Assembly: GCA_950106755.1 (NCBI GenBank)
Contig: OX467089.1
Span: forward strand, 23,851,345 to 23,915,344
DNA from: Climacium dendroides
Lineage: Eukaryota > Streptophyta > Bryopsida > Hypnales > Climaciaceae
Length of the DNA: 64,000 nt
Direction of reading: 5' to 3'
Part shown: in pieces, positions 12,174 through 25,456 of the stretch
Layout: the number at the start of each line of letters is the position of its first letter
Position numbering within the stretch: position 1 is the stretch's first letter
Notes under the pieces: model-generated
Databases searched by the model: none
The model's input: only the letters and a program-made list of their open reading frames with translations
Told to the model about the DNA's origin: nothing
Translations under genes and position numbers: made by a program

Positions 12174-14957
12174 AGCAAGTCGAGATCTTGTTTATTTTTT
12201 ATTTTTTATGAAAAAAATTTAATGGCCACTTGACTATAGTTCAGATCTTTTATTTTAGCCAATCCAAACTTCCCTTGAAAGTCCATCGCCATGTAGGCAA
12301 TTTTTTGCCATGTAGGTAGTTGGAGGACAATGGCTTTTAAACTCTCCCTTCAAGTGTGAAGGGTTAAGAGGCTAAACTCATAGATTTTTGAAATCTCATT
12401 GGTCGAAAGCTATGGCTTCTACTATAAGAAGTTTGAGCCTAAAAGAAGATTGTCAATTCCTTTGACAATGGGAAATGTTGCCAAAATAATGAAAATTATA
12501 ATAAATTATAATTTTATAATTTTATTTTACTTCCTCAACAAACAACAGGGCTTAGATGCGCCAAACAAGTTTAATAAATACTTTAAAAAAATATTTAATA
12601 TAGTTTTAAAATTAAATCCAAAATTCAAAAGCTTTGACAATTTAATGTGGCACTACTATTGCCGCATCAGATTGTAATTATTTTAAAATTTTAAGGGCCC
12701 TGTGAAAAGACACTTACACTTCCATGACGGAGAACTTTGGCATTATCTGAAGAGCTCAGGGACAAACTTGAGAATGTGGAAACACTGAAAAACCTTGAAT
12801 GTTGGATCCAAGCTTAAAAATCCAATCTTGATGAAAAAATTTGTTTTCTTAGGAATGTAAAGAGCTTGTAGCTACTGTCCAATGGAGTTGATTGCGGGGT
12901 TGTTGGTTGTCAAAGTTTTTCTTTGGGAGACGTGAGATTCGAGAGAGTGAGTTGGAGTTACATTAGCAATTGTTAGCTCAGCTTGAAAATTTTAGGTCAT
13001 TTGTTATAAACTTATGAATCTTGAAATTGTGCATGTGACTAAGAGTGTGGAATTGAGGTTTGGAATTGTGAGGCTTGGGATTGAAATTTTGACAATTAGT
13101 ACACAATAGTTCAAGAACTAACTAGGTGATCTCTAGCCTCATATGGAATTTCATAGCCTCCCCATGATGCTACTAGATTGCAAAAATGATCGCTCTAGCA
13201 ATTGTATCAACCTTTTCACGAGAACAAATACTCATGTGATATATTTGAGCCTGTTCGAATTTCATGTTGTATTGTTTAGAATTTCACTTCTAGAACTATT
13301 CCTAAGACTAAAACTGCACCGTCCCAATGGTGTTAATACGATTGGAGTTAATCTGTGTTTAGAGTATACAGAATCACTTTAGTTGGATTTTAAGATTTGG
13401 AGTTAGATTTTTATTTATTTTTGGCACTAGGGCCTTGGGGGATGCGTGAGAGTAGAATTTGAATTTTTTGATGTTAGAATCGGTCTTCTTTTACATTCTT
13501 GTTGACTTCAGAAGCAATTGCGAATACTCGTCTGCCAGGAAAAACAATTGTTTTCCCTCGATCTTTTAGGTCATCTTGTTCTTTAGTCAAGTCCTCAGGT
13601 CACTCAAGGCAAAAAGAAAATCTTTCAAGTGTTGCATTAAGTCCCAAGTGGTGTATCACTTCACTAACTTATTTTGCTCTAGATTTCAGATTTTGCGAGA
13701 AGTAATGAAAGACAAGAATTGAGCTTTGCCAATGGTCAGAGACCAAACAAATTTTTGATTGACTGGCAAAGGATGCAATTAGATGATGGCGATTACAGTA
13801 AAACTTCTAATTTATTGGATTACTAATCACTCCAATTGTTGCCAATTTCTTGGATATTATGTTGTTTAAAGGCTGGGACTGTTGATGAATGTCGTGATTT
13901 AGAATTCAATAATAGCAGTACTTTGTGTAACAAGGGAACAATGCACTTATACCATATGTGTGAAGTTTAACATTTTATGGACATTAATTTGTGAGGTATA
14001 TTTGACAAGTTTTAGTACTTATGGTTCTTGACAATTACCCAAAAACTTCCACTACTACTTCAGTGAAAATCCCACTACATACAATTTATCAAAAGTTGTT
14101 ACTAAATTTAGACACCTTTGGAGTGTATTTTCAAATATTTATCACATGAAGATAAAAGAAACTTTGTACACATGCCATCTTTTCCTGAATTTGGTTTGTA
14201 CATTTGACTTTGTTGAATGCCTCATTAGGGTATGTTTGTTTTGACATGAGGCGGCGATGATGTTGCATGTAGACGAATACATTGCTACAGAATCACATGA
14301 TCAAGTTGTAAACCCTAATCGTGAGCTACGAAATGCTAGTGCAGTAGTATCCAACATAAGTGATGGGATATTAGGGTTTGGGCTTTTTTATTAGGGAATT
14401 TGTGAATTAGGAATCCTCAGCAATTTTCTAAGCTTTTGGGTGTCTAAACCCTAATCATCCACTATAGAATGGTTGCATAGTAGGATTATCTATGCCATGT
14501 TTGGGTTTTTGGTTTTCTTGGAATTTGAGAATCTATGATCCATTACAATTTACTGGGGTTTTGGTGATGTGATGATGTGGTGCAATGAGGAAGGAGTGCA
14601 GGTGGGGATGAAGACCGTACAGGAATGGAAGGATTAAATTCATGCATTCATCACATCCCTAGCTTCCACCTTTTATTGTGGCTTTTTTTTAGTCAATCTA
14701 ATATTCTTTTAGGTCCATTGCAGTAGGAATGAAATTTGTGGAGATGAGAGTTTGATTTGCTGTAATTGAGGTCAATGTATGAGGTGTTCATTTTTTTGGT
14801 CGCCTTGCGATCAAATGTCCAACATCTTAGGTTATTAGGTTGTTTGGGATTCTTCTATCGCAAGTAGGTGGGTGAATGCTTTTGTGAGGGGCATGGTTCT
14901 CCGTGAAAGGTTCTATATGATTTGATATAAGTCTCCAACTTTGGCTTGTATGTGTAG
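12174..14957. other. intergenic region of intermediate composition upstream of the SEC20 relic
   Basis: Less AT-rich than its surroundings, but no intact gene. Short ORFs at 13143-13382 and 13499-13705 have no recognisable family. Around 14601-14650 the frame VQEWKD-stop-IHAF resembles the segment W-K-x-x-I-x-x-F that precedes the next SEC20 exon in plants, so this may be a further, stop-containing exon of the pseudogene that follows. Confidence 0.35.
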
Positions 14958-15930
14958 ATTGCGAATGAGCTCAAAAAATGCCAATCTTCAAGCTAAAAAA
15001 CACATTGATCAAGCTGTTTTGAGTGAGGTAAGACCACATATTACCTTAAACTTGGAGTTGTTACTTCCATGGCTGTGCAAGTGTTTTTGATTAGGTTCAT
15101 GCTTAGAGGGGGCAATTTAAACCTTAAGACCATGGATGGCACACTTCCACTAGTGCATTGTGTGCACTACTATGATTTTATGGCAACCATAAAACATGGG
15201 AATAAACCTCACCTTTGAATTGCTAGTGCAATGGTGCCACACAATTTTATCTAACATGTAATCAAGCAAATCATGGATACTGAAGTAGATGAAAATGTAG
15301 TCATTACTTAACTTTTAGTACTTGCTTTGTTTTTTCAGAGGGAGCAACTTCTCTCCAGTGGACAGAATGTTGACCTTTGCCACTAGCAATTGTAGTATGA
15401 TCTATTCTTCCTATTCTTTGTGCCTCTCAAATTCATCTTATGAAAATGCAAATTTTTTATTCAATAATTTGTGCTTTTCTTTCTATATAAAACCTTATTA
15501 AATAAAAAATTTATTTGACTCTATATTGTGATTGGATTCCTATCATGTACTTTTGACTAATATATGTTTGCGTATTGAAGGATATAGGCTAGAATGGCTT
15601 CTTCTGCTGAGGGTATTACTAATGGATTGCGCCGCACTCGCCAAATGATGATTCAAGTGAGCAAGATGCTCAATTGGCCTTTTGTTTTTCAATTGTAGAA
15701 AACTTGCATTTTGATACGTAGTATTAGAGATTGTGAGTGTTGTTAAGTTCAAATTGCATAGATTGCACTTTTTCTAATAGACATTTTAATATATGCCTTG
15801 TTTATAGTGGTGATCTTGCATGTGTGCTATGTCATGATTGGTGTGTTGTCATTTTTGTTGATGTCGAGTTAACGTAGTCTTGGATCTTTGCATGAGGTGG
15901 AGCAAAATATAGCTACTTTGAGTATATATT
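14958..15930 (+). pseudogene. decayed SEC20 (Golgi-to-ER SNARE) gene copy
   Basis: Four exon remnants in the right order and strand. Exon 14958-15027 reads LRMSSKNANLQAKKHIDQ, matching LRLRNANLQAK in plant SEC20. Exon 15339-15395 starts REQLLSSGQ, like RELLLGGG, but has in-frame TAG codons at 15384 and 15393. Exon 15593-15656 reads MASSAEGITNGLRRTRQMM, matching SITESLRRTRQLM, with a good GTGAG donor. Exon 15894-15930 reads EVEQNIATL, matching EVERS..TL, but its acceptor is 'cat' rather than 'cag'. The C-terminal part with the membrane anchor is not found. Functional SEC20 is a Golgi-to-ER retrograde SNARE; this copy cannot make it. Introns are retained, so it arose by DNA duplication, not retroposition. 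Confidence 0.7.
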
Positions 15931-17780
15931 TGCTCGTGTTCTTTCTCTCAATGCATCCTCCAATCTTATTCTTGGTACCATAGAAAGCTTTTTATTAGAG
16001 GTAAGTTTGTACAATTTCATAAAAAAACTCTTTACCACCTCTTTATTGATGAACTTATAAAATTAATGCCTAAGCATAGGACCCTTGGTACCATGAAGAA
16101 TTGTGACGGGTTCTCACTAACATTTCATAATACTTTTTTTTTTCCAATGATAGATGTACTATTACGATACATAGAGGGGTCTCACCATTCTTGCTCTGTG
16201 ACTTGTACATTTGTATATTCTATAAAACACTCAACTAAGTGAAATCTCATTTATAGAATCATGTAAAGTTGAATCTTTTTATATCTTTGTGGGAATCCAA
16301 TTACTTCTATTTTAAGAATAAAACTACACTTTCAACTCATGTTATTGGTCAAATCTATTTATAGAATCATGTAAAGTTGAATGATTTGGATTTTAACACG
16401 TTGAGCGTGCAATTGCAATAATTCACTAAATTTTAGAACAATTACTGAATAAAATGTACAACAAAAAACTAAAACCTTCAAGCTCTATTTTATTTTTTAA
16501 TTAAATTAAAAAAGATTTATTTGGGATTCTTTAATTGAGTTCAAATGAGACACATTTCAATTTGAGATGTTCAATCTATTAAGATTTGATTCTAAAGTGT
16601 CTAAATGGACAAAAAAATTGAGAGTGGATAGTTACAAGATAATATATTTATTCTAAGAATATTGATTTTAATTTATTTTTGCTATGGAAAATTAATACAC
16701 TTCATTATCTAATCATAGAATTATAAATAAGTTTAAAAACAAATAATTTTAGTGAATTAAACTAATAGAAATATTTCTAAATCTACCTCTCTATTTTCAA
16801 ATTTTTGAAGGAAAAAATCAATTCATTCTTAAACATAGAATCAATTTCTCTACAAAAAAAACATTAGCATGACATAAATCCTAAAAACTACATAATGTGA
16901 CAAGCAATGATTCAAAATGTAATGTATGGCTTCTTGACCATCATTGACCATGACTTCACAAGAATGAAAAATCTTAACCACTTAAATGATTTCATTTAAC
17001 AATTTTCTTAAAAATTAAAATCAAGTTATTGTTTTTGAATTTTTTTCCAAACCCTCAACTCAATTCTTCTATTTAAAAAAGATTAGAAATTCAAAATCTA
17101 TAATGCAAATATTTTAGGTTAAGAAGATTATTTAGTCATACAAGGAACAAAACAATTTGTTTTCTTTGCTTTGGACCCAAATATCTTACAATCTACATAA
17201 TCAAAGTTCCTAAACTTTCTTTGATACATTCTTATACTAGTTTGGTGGAAGATCTTGTAGTTAGATATGCAAAAATAATAGTTTTCAACGTTTGTTGTTC
17301 TTTGCAATAGAAATGGTAGTTTGGAATGGATTTTTTTTAATGAAAAAATGACCTTGGGCTTTCAATAGTTAAGAACAAAAAATGTTGGAAATTAATTTAC
17401 ATATAGTTTTGGCGTAGATCCATTTTGATACTGCCACTCTTCACAATGACCACAAATGAATTATACTCAAGTTGAAAAAAATCCTTTAACCTTTAAAAGA
17501 CATGGCCCCCTGACCAAGGTAGTCACCAAAATGCTCTCATAATTGAACCAATGATAGATGCATACTTTGTTTCTATAATGAAGAATGAAGTCATCCATTG
17601 ACCACTTTTCAACCTTGATGTCCTTCAAGGGGTTAAAAACTCTAAGAAAAGAAAAATGTTTTATGAATAGAAAGCAGTTGTTTGTTACAGTTTTTTTTAT
17701 TATTACAGTTTCAAGAACCCATGCATTCTGGAAATTACTGTTACTTACTTTTACTATTGCTAAGTAAACTTTTAAATTCG
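15931..17780. other. AT-rich intergenic region
   Basis: AT-rich DNA without a supported gene. A phrase 'tttatagaatcatgtaaagttgaat' occurs at about 16251 and again at about 16359, a local direct duplication. Nothing else is recognised. Confidence 0.4.
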
Positions 17781-18895
17781 AATTCAGGCACTTAGGGTTT
17801 TGATTTCCTCATTAATTCTGAACCATACTTGAACGAACTTGCAAGGTACGGCAATCATCGTCTTTTGATCTTTCAACTCCCGTTGTCTCGATTTCAATGA
17901 CGCTTCTACTGTAGTGCATGGGCCAGGCAGCTTATGATGCTACAAATGGATGAACAGAGTCTCCCTCGATAAATGAATGTGGTTACGTTTTCATTCGTTC
18001 CCGCGCGGGTGTATAAAGTTCGGGAGTGAGAAAAAGCATGGTTGGTGTGACGGAGTGAGTGCTGGCTTGCCTTTGCTTTGCTTCTTTTCTAGCCAGCTAT
18101 GGCGTCCAGCTAAGGGGAAGAAGCGCCACTAGCCTTTCCACACCCTTGTTAATGAGATCACTGTGCGTACCTACGCCTTCGTCCCGCTCGCAACCTCAGA
18201 GCGTGAGGGCTGCCTTCGTTTCCTCTGCTTCTTGCCCGTTTTTGAGCACTTTGCAGGGCCGGATTTGAGTAAACAGGGGTCGGGCGGAGCGGCGACGATT
18301 GTGGTGGAGAGAAATTGTTCGTGTGTGTACTTTTTTGGTATGTGCGAGTTCCAGGGGATTTTGAGGTTTTCTAGAGTTTAAGCGAGAGTTCGTTTGGTGC
18401 GGTCTTGGAGATCGCAGGGTTGGATGTTAGACGGATTGGTTGGCGTTTGTTAGCGGCTTCATGAGGTTGCGTGAGGAATTCCTCCGCGAGGATGGAGACA
18501 GGGCTGCGGCAGGAGTATCAAGACAAATGGCTTTGGTTTCAATGGCTTTGAGCATTTGAGGTTTGGAGCCTTGTTTGGAGCTTCTTCATGTGTGCCGACC
18601 AGGCATTGTGTGCTGGAGGATGCAAGTATCAAGTTTAAGGACTGTGAAATGCTAAGAAGGATTTCAACCGGGTTTCATTTATAGAGGAGGCCGCGAGCGA
18701 TGTTTAGGTTATGATTTAAATTGATCGAGTATAAGGAGAATAACCAATGGAGTTGAAGCAACTCGAATAATAGAGGTTGAATTTTTAGGATTTAGGTTAG
18801 CGACAGCTTGGATCTCGCCTTCCTATGCAGGCCGGCTCATGGTCTGTTGCATCTACCGTAGGCGGATAGGACGAGAGTGATCTTCGACTGAAGTC
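17781..18895 (+). promoter_or_regulatory. promoter and 5' leader of the EXO84B-like gene
   Basis: Composition changes from AT-rich to gene-like at about 17780. A telo-box-like 'cttagggttttg' lies at about 17792 and a possible TATA box, 'gtataaag', at 18011 just after 'cccgcgcggg'. The remaining 0.9 kb before the ATG at 18896 contains short ORFs but no recognisable protein, so it is probably 5'-UTR. Exact transcription start not determinable. Confidence 0.4.
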
Positions 18896-21800
18896 ATGGG
18901 CTCTGTGAAGCCGTCCGTTCGGTATCGTAACGCCGGAGCGCCGTCGAATGTACCTCAGTCGGCCGGCAGCAATGGTGTTGTTAACGGAGCACCTGCTGGT
19001 AATGGTCACATTAATCACTTTCGCAACGAATTATCTGAGTTCGAGAGGGAGGATTTCGATGCTCAGGCTTTCGTTCAAGCTAGGTGCCAATCTATGAGTG
19101 AAAAGGTTTGTTCTCGCTCCTATGACTGTCCTTGTTGCATTTGCTGGAAACCTAATGTAAATATGTGTGATGTAAGCTGCTTCATGTGATTATTAATGTT
19201 GCGGAGTTAGAATCACAGTCATGTGCTGCTCTAGAGAGATGTTTCTCTTTTCCAAATAGGGCTTTTTGCAACTTGCGACTGTTAAAACTGTTTTTGACTT
19301 TGACTTTTCTTGTTTGACAGGGCATACGTAAATTGTGCGATGATCTCTTGGATTTGAAGAAATCATCTGCGGAAGAAATGCGCAGGAGTGTCTATGCCAA
19401 TTATGCAGCTTTCATAAGGTTCAGAATCTTTTCTATTTTCTCCTTTCTATGAGCATTCAGCAGGTCTGGCGAAAAGGTAGACAGCAGCTCCGGATTCAGT
19501 TTTAGTTGCTTCTCCTCACCTTCTCGGATTAGGATGGACTCAATTTCTTCATTTCGGGGTGTTTCATTGGAAGTTTCATCCGTATTGCTTTCGCTGTTTT
19601 TTAAGTTTCCAATGTTCATCGTACTTATTCGTACACCTCATCAAATCATTCAAGATTTGGGGCATTAAATTCTATCTCGGTGGTGAGCAGTGTGATTTTG
19701 TATTTGAGAGCTTCTGTGATGTGAAGTTCCACTGCAATTTATGTTTATTTCAGGTGTGTCTAGTTGTATAGAGCAAGAATGGGCAATCGCAGAAACCTTT
19801 GGCTTAGAACTTCAGGTCGGCTAGATTGCATAGGTAGATGCCCTTTTTCTATTGGGGTAGTACATTTCATGCTCTACCGATCAGAGTTATTTTGACATCT
19901 AATCAGATAGATTCTGATCATTTAGATCGCTCACTGTGGATGATACTACACTTGGCATCGTGTTTTTTTTCTGATTTATGTGCAGCTGGTCACATCTTCG
20001 CTTCGTATGCGTTTGGGCCGTTGTATGAGTGCTGGTGGTTGATCGAGTGTTTCTGCCATGAATCTCGCATTCACTGCTGTCTGAGGCAAATCCCTCTCCG
20101 TTCTTCCTCTTGTCTCCTCACTCTTTTTCTTGCGTGACAGGACATCCCGTGAGATATCCGACCTGGAGGGTGAGCTAGTTGCCATGCGGAATCTTCTTAA
20201 TTCTCAGGCAAAGCTTGTTAGTAACTTGGCAGAAAGTGGTGCTTCTAAACCTGCAAGTGGTACTGCCGGGGCTGACACACAAGAAAAGTGTCTTCCTCAG
20301 CATGATAAGGAACTTTCCCAGTTGGAAAGACGAGCCCAAGCTCTTCCAGACATTTTGGATGTTCTGCTAGCTGAAAAGAAGGTGGATCAAGCCCTGCTGG
20401 TCTTAGAAGAAGGTGATAGACTAGTCACAGAAGGGTTTCAGCCCACTGGTCACGAAGGTGGAATGAGTACCAATACAGTTTCAGATTTGCAGGTAGCACT
20501 GTCCGAGAGAAGGGCTAGACTAGCTGAGCAACTTGCTGAAGCCATTCAACAGCCCTTTTTTAGAGGTTCAGAGCTACGATCTGCCATAGCTGCTTTGGAT
20601 AAATTGGGCGATGGAACACGAGCACACACTCTTTTGTTGCGTTCTCATCACGAGAGACTCCAGCACAATATCAGAGGACTTCGTCCCAGTGGGACATCTT
20701 ATGGTGGGGCTTATACTGCTGCTCTCTCACAGCTAGTGTTCTCTGCAATCGCTCAGGTATATTTTCCATTTCAGACGGGACGTTCTCTGATGAATCGTAA
20801 GTTGAATTTTGCAATCAAACATCCTGTGGCGTTTTGTGCAAATCAGAGATTGAAGTACGACACCTATACAGTGTGCCGTAATGATTTGAGTGAGTCTGTT
20901 TTGTATAATATAGTTGATATTCTGGCAAAAATGGAGGTGAATTGTAGACTTTCTCACGTGATCTTGGTTCATCGTTGCTGATGCATTGCTTTTTGCAGGC
21001 TTCAAGAGATTCAGTAGCAGTATTCGGAGAAGAACCTGCATATGCTTCGGAATTGGTGTTGTGGGCTCGATCAGAAACTGAGCTCTTTGCCTCATTAGTA
21101 AAGCGGCACGTCCTTTCGTCTTCGGCTGCCGCTGGAGGTCTACGAGCCGCTGCTGAATGCGTTCAGATTGCTCTCGGTCATTGTCAGTTGCTGGAGGACC
21201 AAGGACTAGCTCTTTGCCCAGTCCTCTCCAAGCTTGTTAGACCAAGTGTGGAGCAGGCTTTGGAAGCGAACTTGACCAGAATTGAAGAGAGTGTGTCTGC
21301 TTTAGCAGCAGCTGATGATTGGGTGCTTAGTCCTCCGGGTGCAATGCTACGCGGATCTTATGGAATGAGATCCTCTTATGGTACTGGACATGGTTCGTAC
21401 GTGAAGTTGTCTAGCAGTGCACATCGGTTCAACTTCATGGTGCAGGTTTGTCTTGACCGCTGTAGTTTGTAACTGAGATTCTTCTGGTCCTGTAAGTGCA
21501 TTGTTTGCTAGTGGGTCCTTGCTCTGTGACCATCCTCAGGGAGTTTATGTCATGGGACATACTGTCGCTCTCGGAGATATAGTTACTCTTTAGTGTGCAG
21601 GTTTGACCGGAATACATTTATTGGGGTCCCTGATACTCTTGAAGGTTTGGTTCTCGTTAGGTCTGAATTTACAGGTTAGACGGTGTGTTATTCTCAGACT
21701 GAAATTATGAATTCTATCTGGTGCAGGACTTTTTGGAGGACGTTGCCCCTTTAATAAGCATGCAGTTGGGAGGCCCTACACTAGATGGTCTTTCCATGCT

Positions 21801-24032
21801 TTTTGACCAGTATGTTGACATGCTGATTAAGGCTGTGCCTAGTCCTGGTGAGGAAGACGAAGTTGGAGCAGAGAATGGAGACGATCGGAAGGTGGGGACA
21901 TTGAAGCCATCAATTATGAGTGCTCATTTGTCTGCTTTTAAGAGATCTTCGCATCGGCTTGCACTTATCACTTTACTGTCTGTTAGCATTCTCTGCTGTA
22001 AATGCCGTATGTATTGTATTAGATCGTGGTTTCAGCTGAGCGTGGTTGTTTTGGAGACTCTTCCTGGAAGTTCTCATCGGAACAATGTGGCATCAGATCT
22101 AGCAAAGCGTTTCTAGCTTTTGGTTTGTATTAGGTAATTACTGGGATCTTGTCTGAACATACCCAACCCGGTTGACTGTTGCAGGTTCGAGCTGCAACAA
22201 CTGAGAGTCAGCAACTGGCACTTCTTGGAAATGCGTCCGCTCTTGCTGAGGAGCTTCTACCCCGCGCTGCTTCGAAGCTGGTTCCAGGCGGTATGCAGAC
22301 AGTGATGAGCAGAGATGACTTGCGGTCAGCAACTCGTCGAGGGCGTGATCGGGATCAAGGTAAACTTCAGTGTAAACACAGATGAATTCTTGTTTCTTCC
22401 GTTGACCTGGACTGTGAAAACTGAACCGTGGTCCTTGTGCACCAACAATTTAGATGTTCATACGAATTGCATCTGATTATAGCTTCTGATTACATCCGTC
22501 CGAATCGCAATGCAGAAAGAAATCAGTTTGGGACTGTAGCAAATCGCTTACCAGAGCTGAAGGATTGGCGTCGAAAGTTGCAGCGAGGAGTTGACAGACT
22601 TAGAGATCATCTCTGTAGACAGCATGTTCTCGAATTGATATACTACTCTGATGAACCAGAATCGCAGCTCAGCCCGGAGACCTACTTGAATCTTGACAAC
22701 GATGGTGGAGATCCTAATTGGCTTCAAGAGCCAATGCCATCTCCTATCTTTCAGGCTAGTTTTGTGGCATATGTTGTACCTCTACATAACATGCTTGTCT
22801 TTTTCTTCATATTTTGTGACTGATTTATGAGTTTTGTTTCATCTATGTACAATTCGCTCGTATTCCTGCAGCTAAGGGCTTTCCTTTAGCCGAGACGCTG
22901 CTTGACAAAATCCACCTAGCTAATTTTTTCCCTTCCGGTCTCATTATGACAGCCGTTTTTGAGTGACACAGAAATTTCGAATTTGTTTCTAATTCTATGT
23001 TATGATTCCTAAAATTAAAATTTGTGGACTTGCAGGCTTTGTTCCACACGCTGACATCAATTCAGCAAACTGCTGCAGATTTGCTTACGGGAAGGGAAAG
23101 AGTGGTTGTTGTGTTGCTCATGCGGCTTACTGAAACCTTAGTAATCTGGTTATCCGAAGACCAGGATTTTTGGGATGCCATTGAAGATGGAGAATATAGA
23201 CTTGGTCCAATTGGTCTGCAACAAGTATGGCTCCTGCAGAACTTATATTTGTACCAATTTTTTACAGGATATGATTCGAATTAATTGCAAAACTTGGCGA
23301 TCTTTCTTACGTTTGCTAACAGTGACAATTGATAGATATGCCATAGTCTGTCAATTCTAGTTTGGTATAGTTTATATGCAACTTTGAAAAGTGATGGTAG
23401 GAATAGGGATCCGAATTTCACTGATACAGGCTCTTAGGTTTAGGATGCTACAATGAAGCCGCTCTGTGAAGTAATTGTAGATGGATTGTTTGTGTGGCTG
23501 TAGTATCCACGGTGACCATTCCTGGTAAATCGTTTCTAATACTCGAAGTGTTTTGTGATTGCAGTTTGTTCTGGATATGCAGTTTGTCATTCAAGTTGCA
23601 ATAAATGGTCGATTCTCATCAAGACACATGCGCCAAGTGGTGAACGATGTCACCGCACGAGCTGTTACTGCTTTCACAGCGACAGGAGGCGACCCCCACA
23701 GGTTAGTATTTATTGTACGATATTCATTTTTTTTGAGAATATAATTTTTAAATTCTTGTTTCTCAGTTTGGGTAATTCTGTGTTTGAATGAAAGTTTTAG
23801 TTGCTGAGTAATGACGATAAATGTGGTGCCTTCATGTCTCCTTGCCCTGAGTGCTAACTGAAGTATATTTTGTTTGCATTGCAGTGTGTTGCAAGAAGAC
23901 GAATGGTTCTTAAGTGCAGCTCAGGAAGCAGTACGTAGACTGTTAGAAGGGTGGAATCGGCAAGTCAGCAGTCCTACAGCATCAATTTCTGCACAATCCG
24001 TTTCGTCATTTCGTTCACATGGAAGTGAATAA
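18896..24032 (+). CDS. EXO84B: exocyst complex subunit EXO84B-like
   Basis: Ten exons: 18896-19105, 19321-19418, 20141-20756, 20999-21445, 21727-21891, 22185-22359, 22516-22754, 23036-23224, 23565-23701 and 23885-24032. They join in frame to 807 residues, close to the plant EXO84B length as I remember it. Diagnostic blocks are SSAEEMRRSVYANYAAFIR, REISDLEGEL, GELRSAIAAL-like 'SELRSAIAALDKLGDG', TSYGGAYTAALSQLVFSAI, SSAAAGGLRAAAEC, SSAHRFN, ELLPRAA, LLMRLTETLVIWLS and the C-terminal SPTASISAQSVSS. The first part is the Vps51/Exo84 coil, followed by the Exo84 C-terminal cargo/PH-type region. EXO84 is one of eight exocyst subunits that tether Golgi-derived vesicles to the plasma membrane. The N-terminal 45 residues are Gly/Asn-rich and variable. 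All introns are GT-AG except the one after exon 7. Confidence 0.95.
22755..23035 (+). other. GC-AG intron in the EXO84B-like gene
   Basis: Exon 7 ends PSPIFQ at 22754, where homologues continue with FQELF. The next bases are GCTAGT, giving CAG|GCTAGT, and the acceptor is TTGCAG|GCTTTG at 23035. Using the GC donor gives phase 0 on both sides and restores the conserved reading. No GT nearby does so. Confidence 0.7.
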
Positions 24033-25456
24033 GTTGCTTGTTAGCTCGATTGACTGCTGTGCGTTACGGTTTTGCTTTGGAACCGACCATGAAAAGAAAA
24101 CAAAGTTCAATTCAACAAGTTTCAGTTTGCTTACTTGTAAAGCAGCGGAGGACCTCAAGTTAGAACGGCACAATGATGCTCTAAGGGTTCACGAAGACAT
24201 GCAGTCATTTGGCAGAATTCCTGGTTTACGTCACCGCTGGACATGGAGATGTTGACCATATTCGTAAACCAAATGGCTATTTATCTTAATAGCTAACAAG
24301 TCCTGTGTCGACTAGAGGCAGCTTGTGCCCATTGGCTTTGCTGAGACATTCCCCATATCGAGTTTTGTTGTTATTCCTTTTGTGGTTACTTGAATAATTT
24401 CATAGCAGTAGAAGTAAGTTAAGCCTTCGGCATGCAACATCATGTGAAGCATGGATGGGCTTTTGGCATTGCTACAATGAATAGGCACAGCTGGTACGTC
24501 ACTCTACTACATCATTTCCCCTACACTTCGTGTTGAATTAGGAAGTTCGTGTGCTGGTCATTTTTCTCTAGATTGTGTTTCCAATTTTCCTTTAGAATTA
24601 TAATCGCCTGGTTCTGAGTGTGCTTATGTAAAGTTTTTGAACTTGAATCTCTGTTAAGATGAGGCTCACGTCGTTGTTGCATTCCATCTTACAGACTCCG
24701 GAGACATTAGCTGCGGACTTTGTAGCGTTCATCTGCGACAGTTTTCAGGATGTGGCATACGCTAGAACCTTTGTTGCCCTCCTAGATGTAGGCACCTGTC
24801 AATGTAGACGCATTGCTCCAACGACACCCTCGCTTGGGTTGTTTGTCACTGTATTTTGTGAAGTTTTGCACGTCCTGCTGCATTATTTATTATATCTCCA
24901 GCCTCAGAGTGTGGAGTGTTCATTATTTGAAATAAAAAGTGGGGTGTTTTGGACAGATAAATTTGTACCCGCAGGTGTTTTTAAGTTATGTCTGGAACCG
25001 ATGCGTCACATTTCGAATGATTCCGTCATCAGTTGAGCGATTCCGTCACATTCTGATGTGCAAGTTACAGTACATACTGTATATCGCGTCCATATTCGTC
25101 CATATGTATTTCTATATATCGCGTCGATTACGGATGATATCCATCCACAAACGAGACTCTCGATGCACAGATAATATCAACCCCCACTTCGATACCGGTA
25201 ATCCATGAGTGCCACTTGGAGCGGACCGTGGAGGTTTTCTCCGTCGTTGTCGAACTTAAGTTTGTCGGCAAGCTTTGCGTGGGCTTCAAGATGAAGGCAG
25301 AGCAAAGCTCCATTGTTCACTCACTTCGCTGTCGGTTCGATCTCTTGTGAAACTTGGTATTGTCAACGACTCTTGAGGCGCAAGGCATTCTAATGCGTGA
25401 AGACTACTCTTTTGTCTATTTTCTGCAGATTGAAGCTGCGTCATTATAAATCAAGG
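24033..25456. other. 3' UTR of EXO84B-like gene and upstream of the DUF2828 gene
   Basis: Downstream of the stop, sequence remains gene-like to about 24400. No further coding region is recognised. At 24973-25060 lies a phrase ending 'cacatttcgaatgatt' that recurs, diverged, at about 41660, and 'acgagact' motifs occur near both, which suggests a dispersed repeat. The last ~100 bases are probably the first, non-coding exon of the next gene. Confidence 0.4.

Noticed and set aside
13143..13705. ORFs of 68-79 codons upstream of the SEC20 relic
   Set aside because: No family match and no splice structure consistent with SEC20's N-terminus.
24659..25036. 125-codon ORF downstream of EXO84B
   Set aside because: Low-complexity composition, no homologue recognised, and no linked exons; likely intergenic chance.
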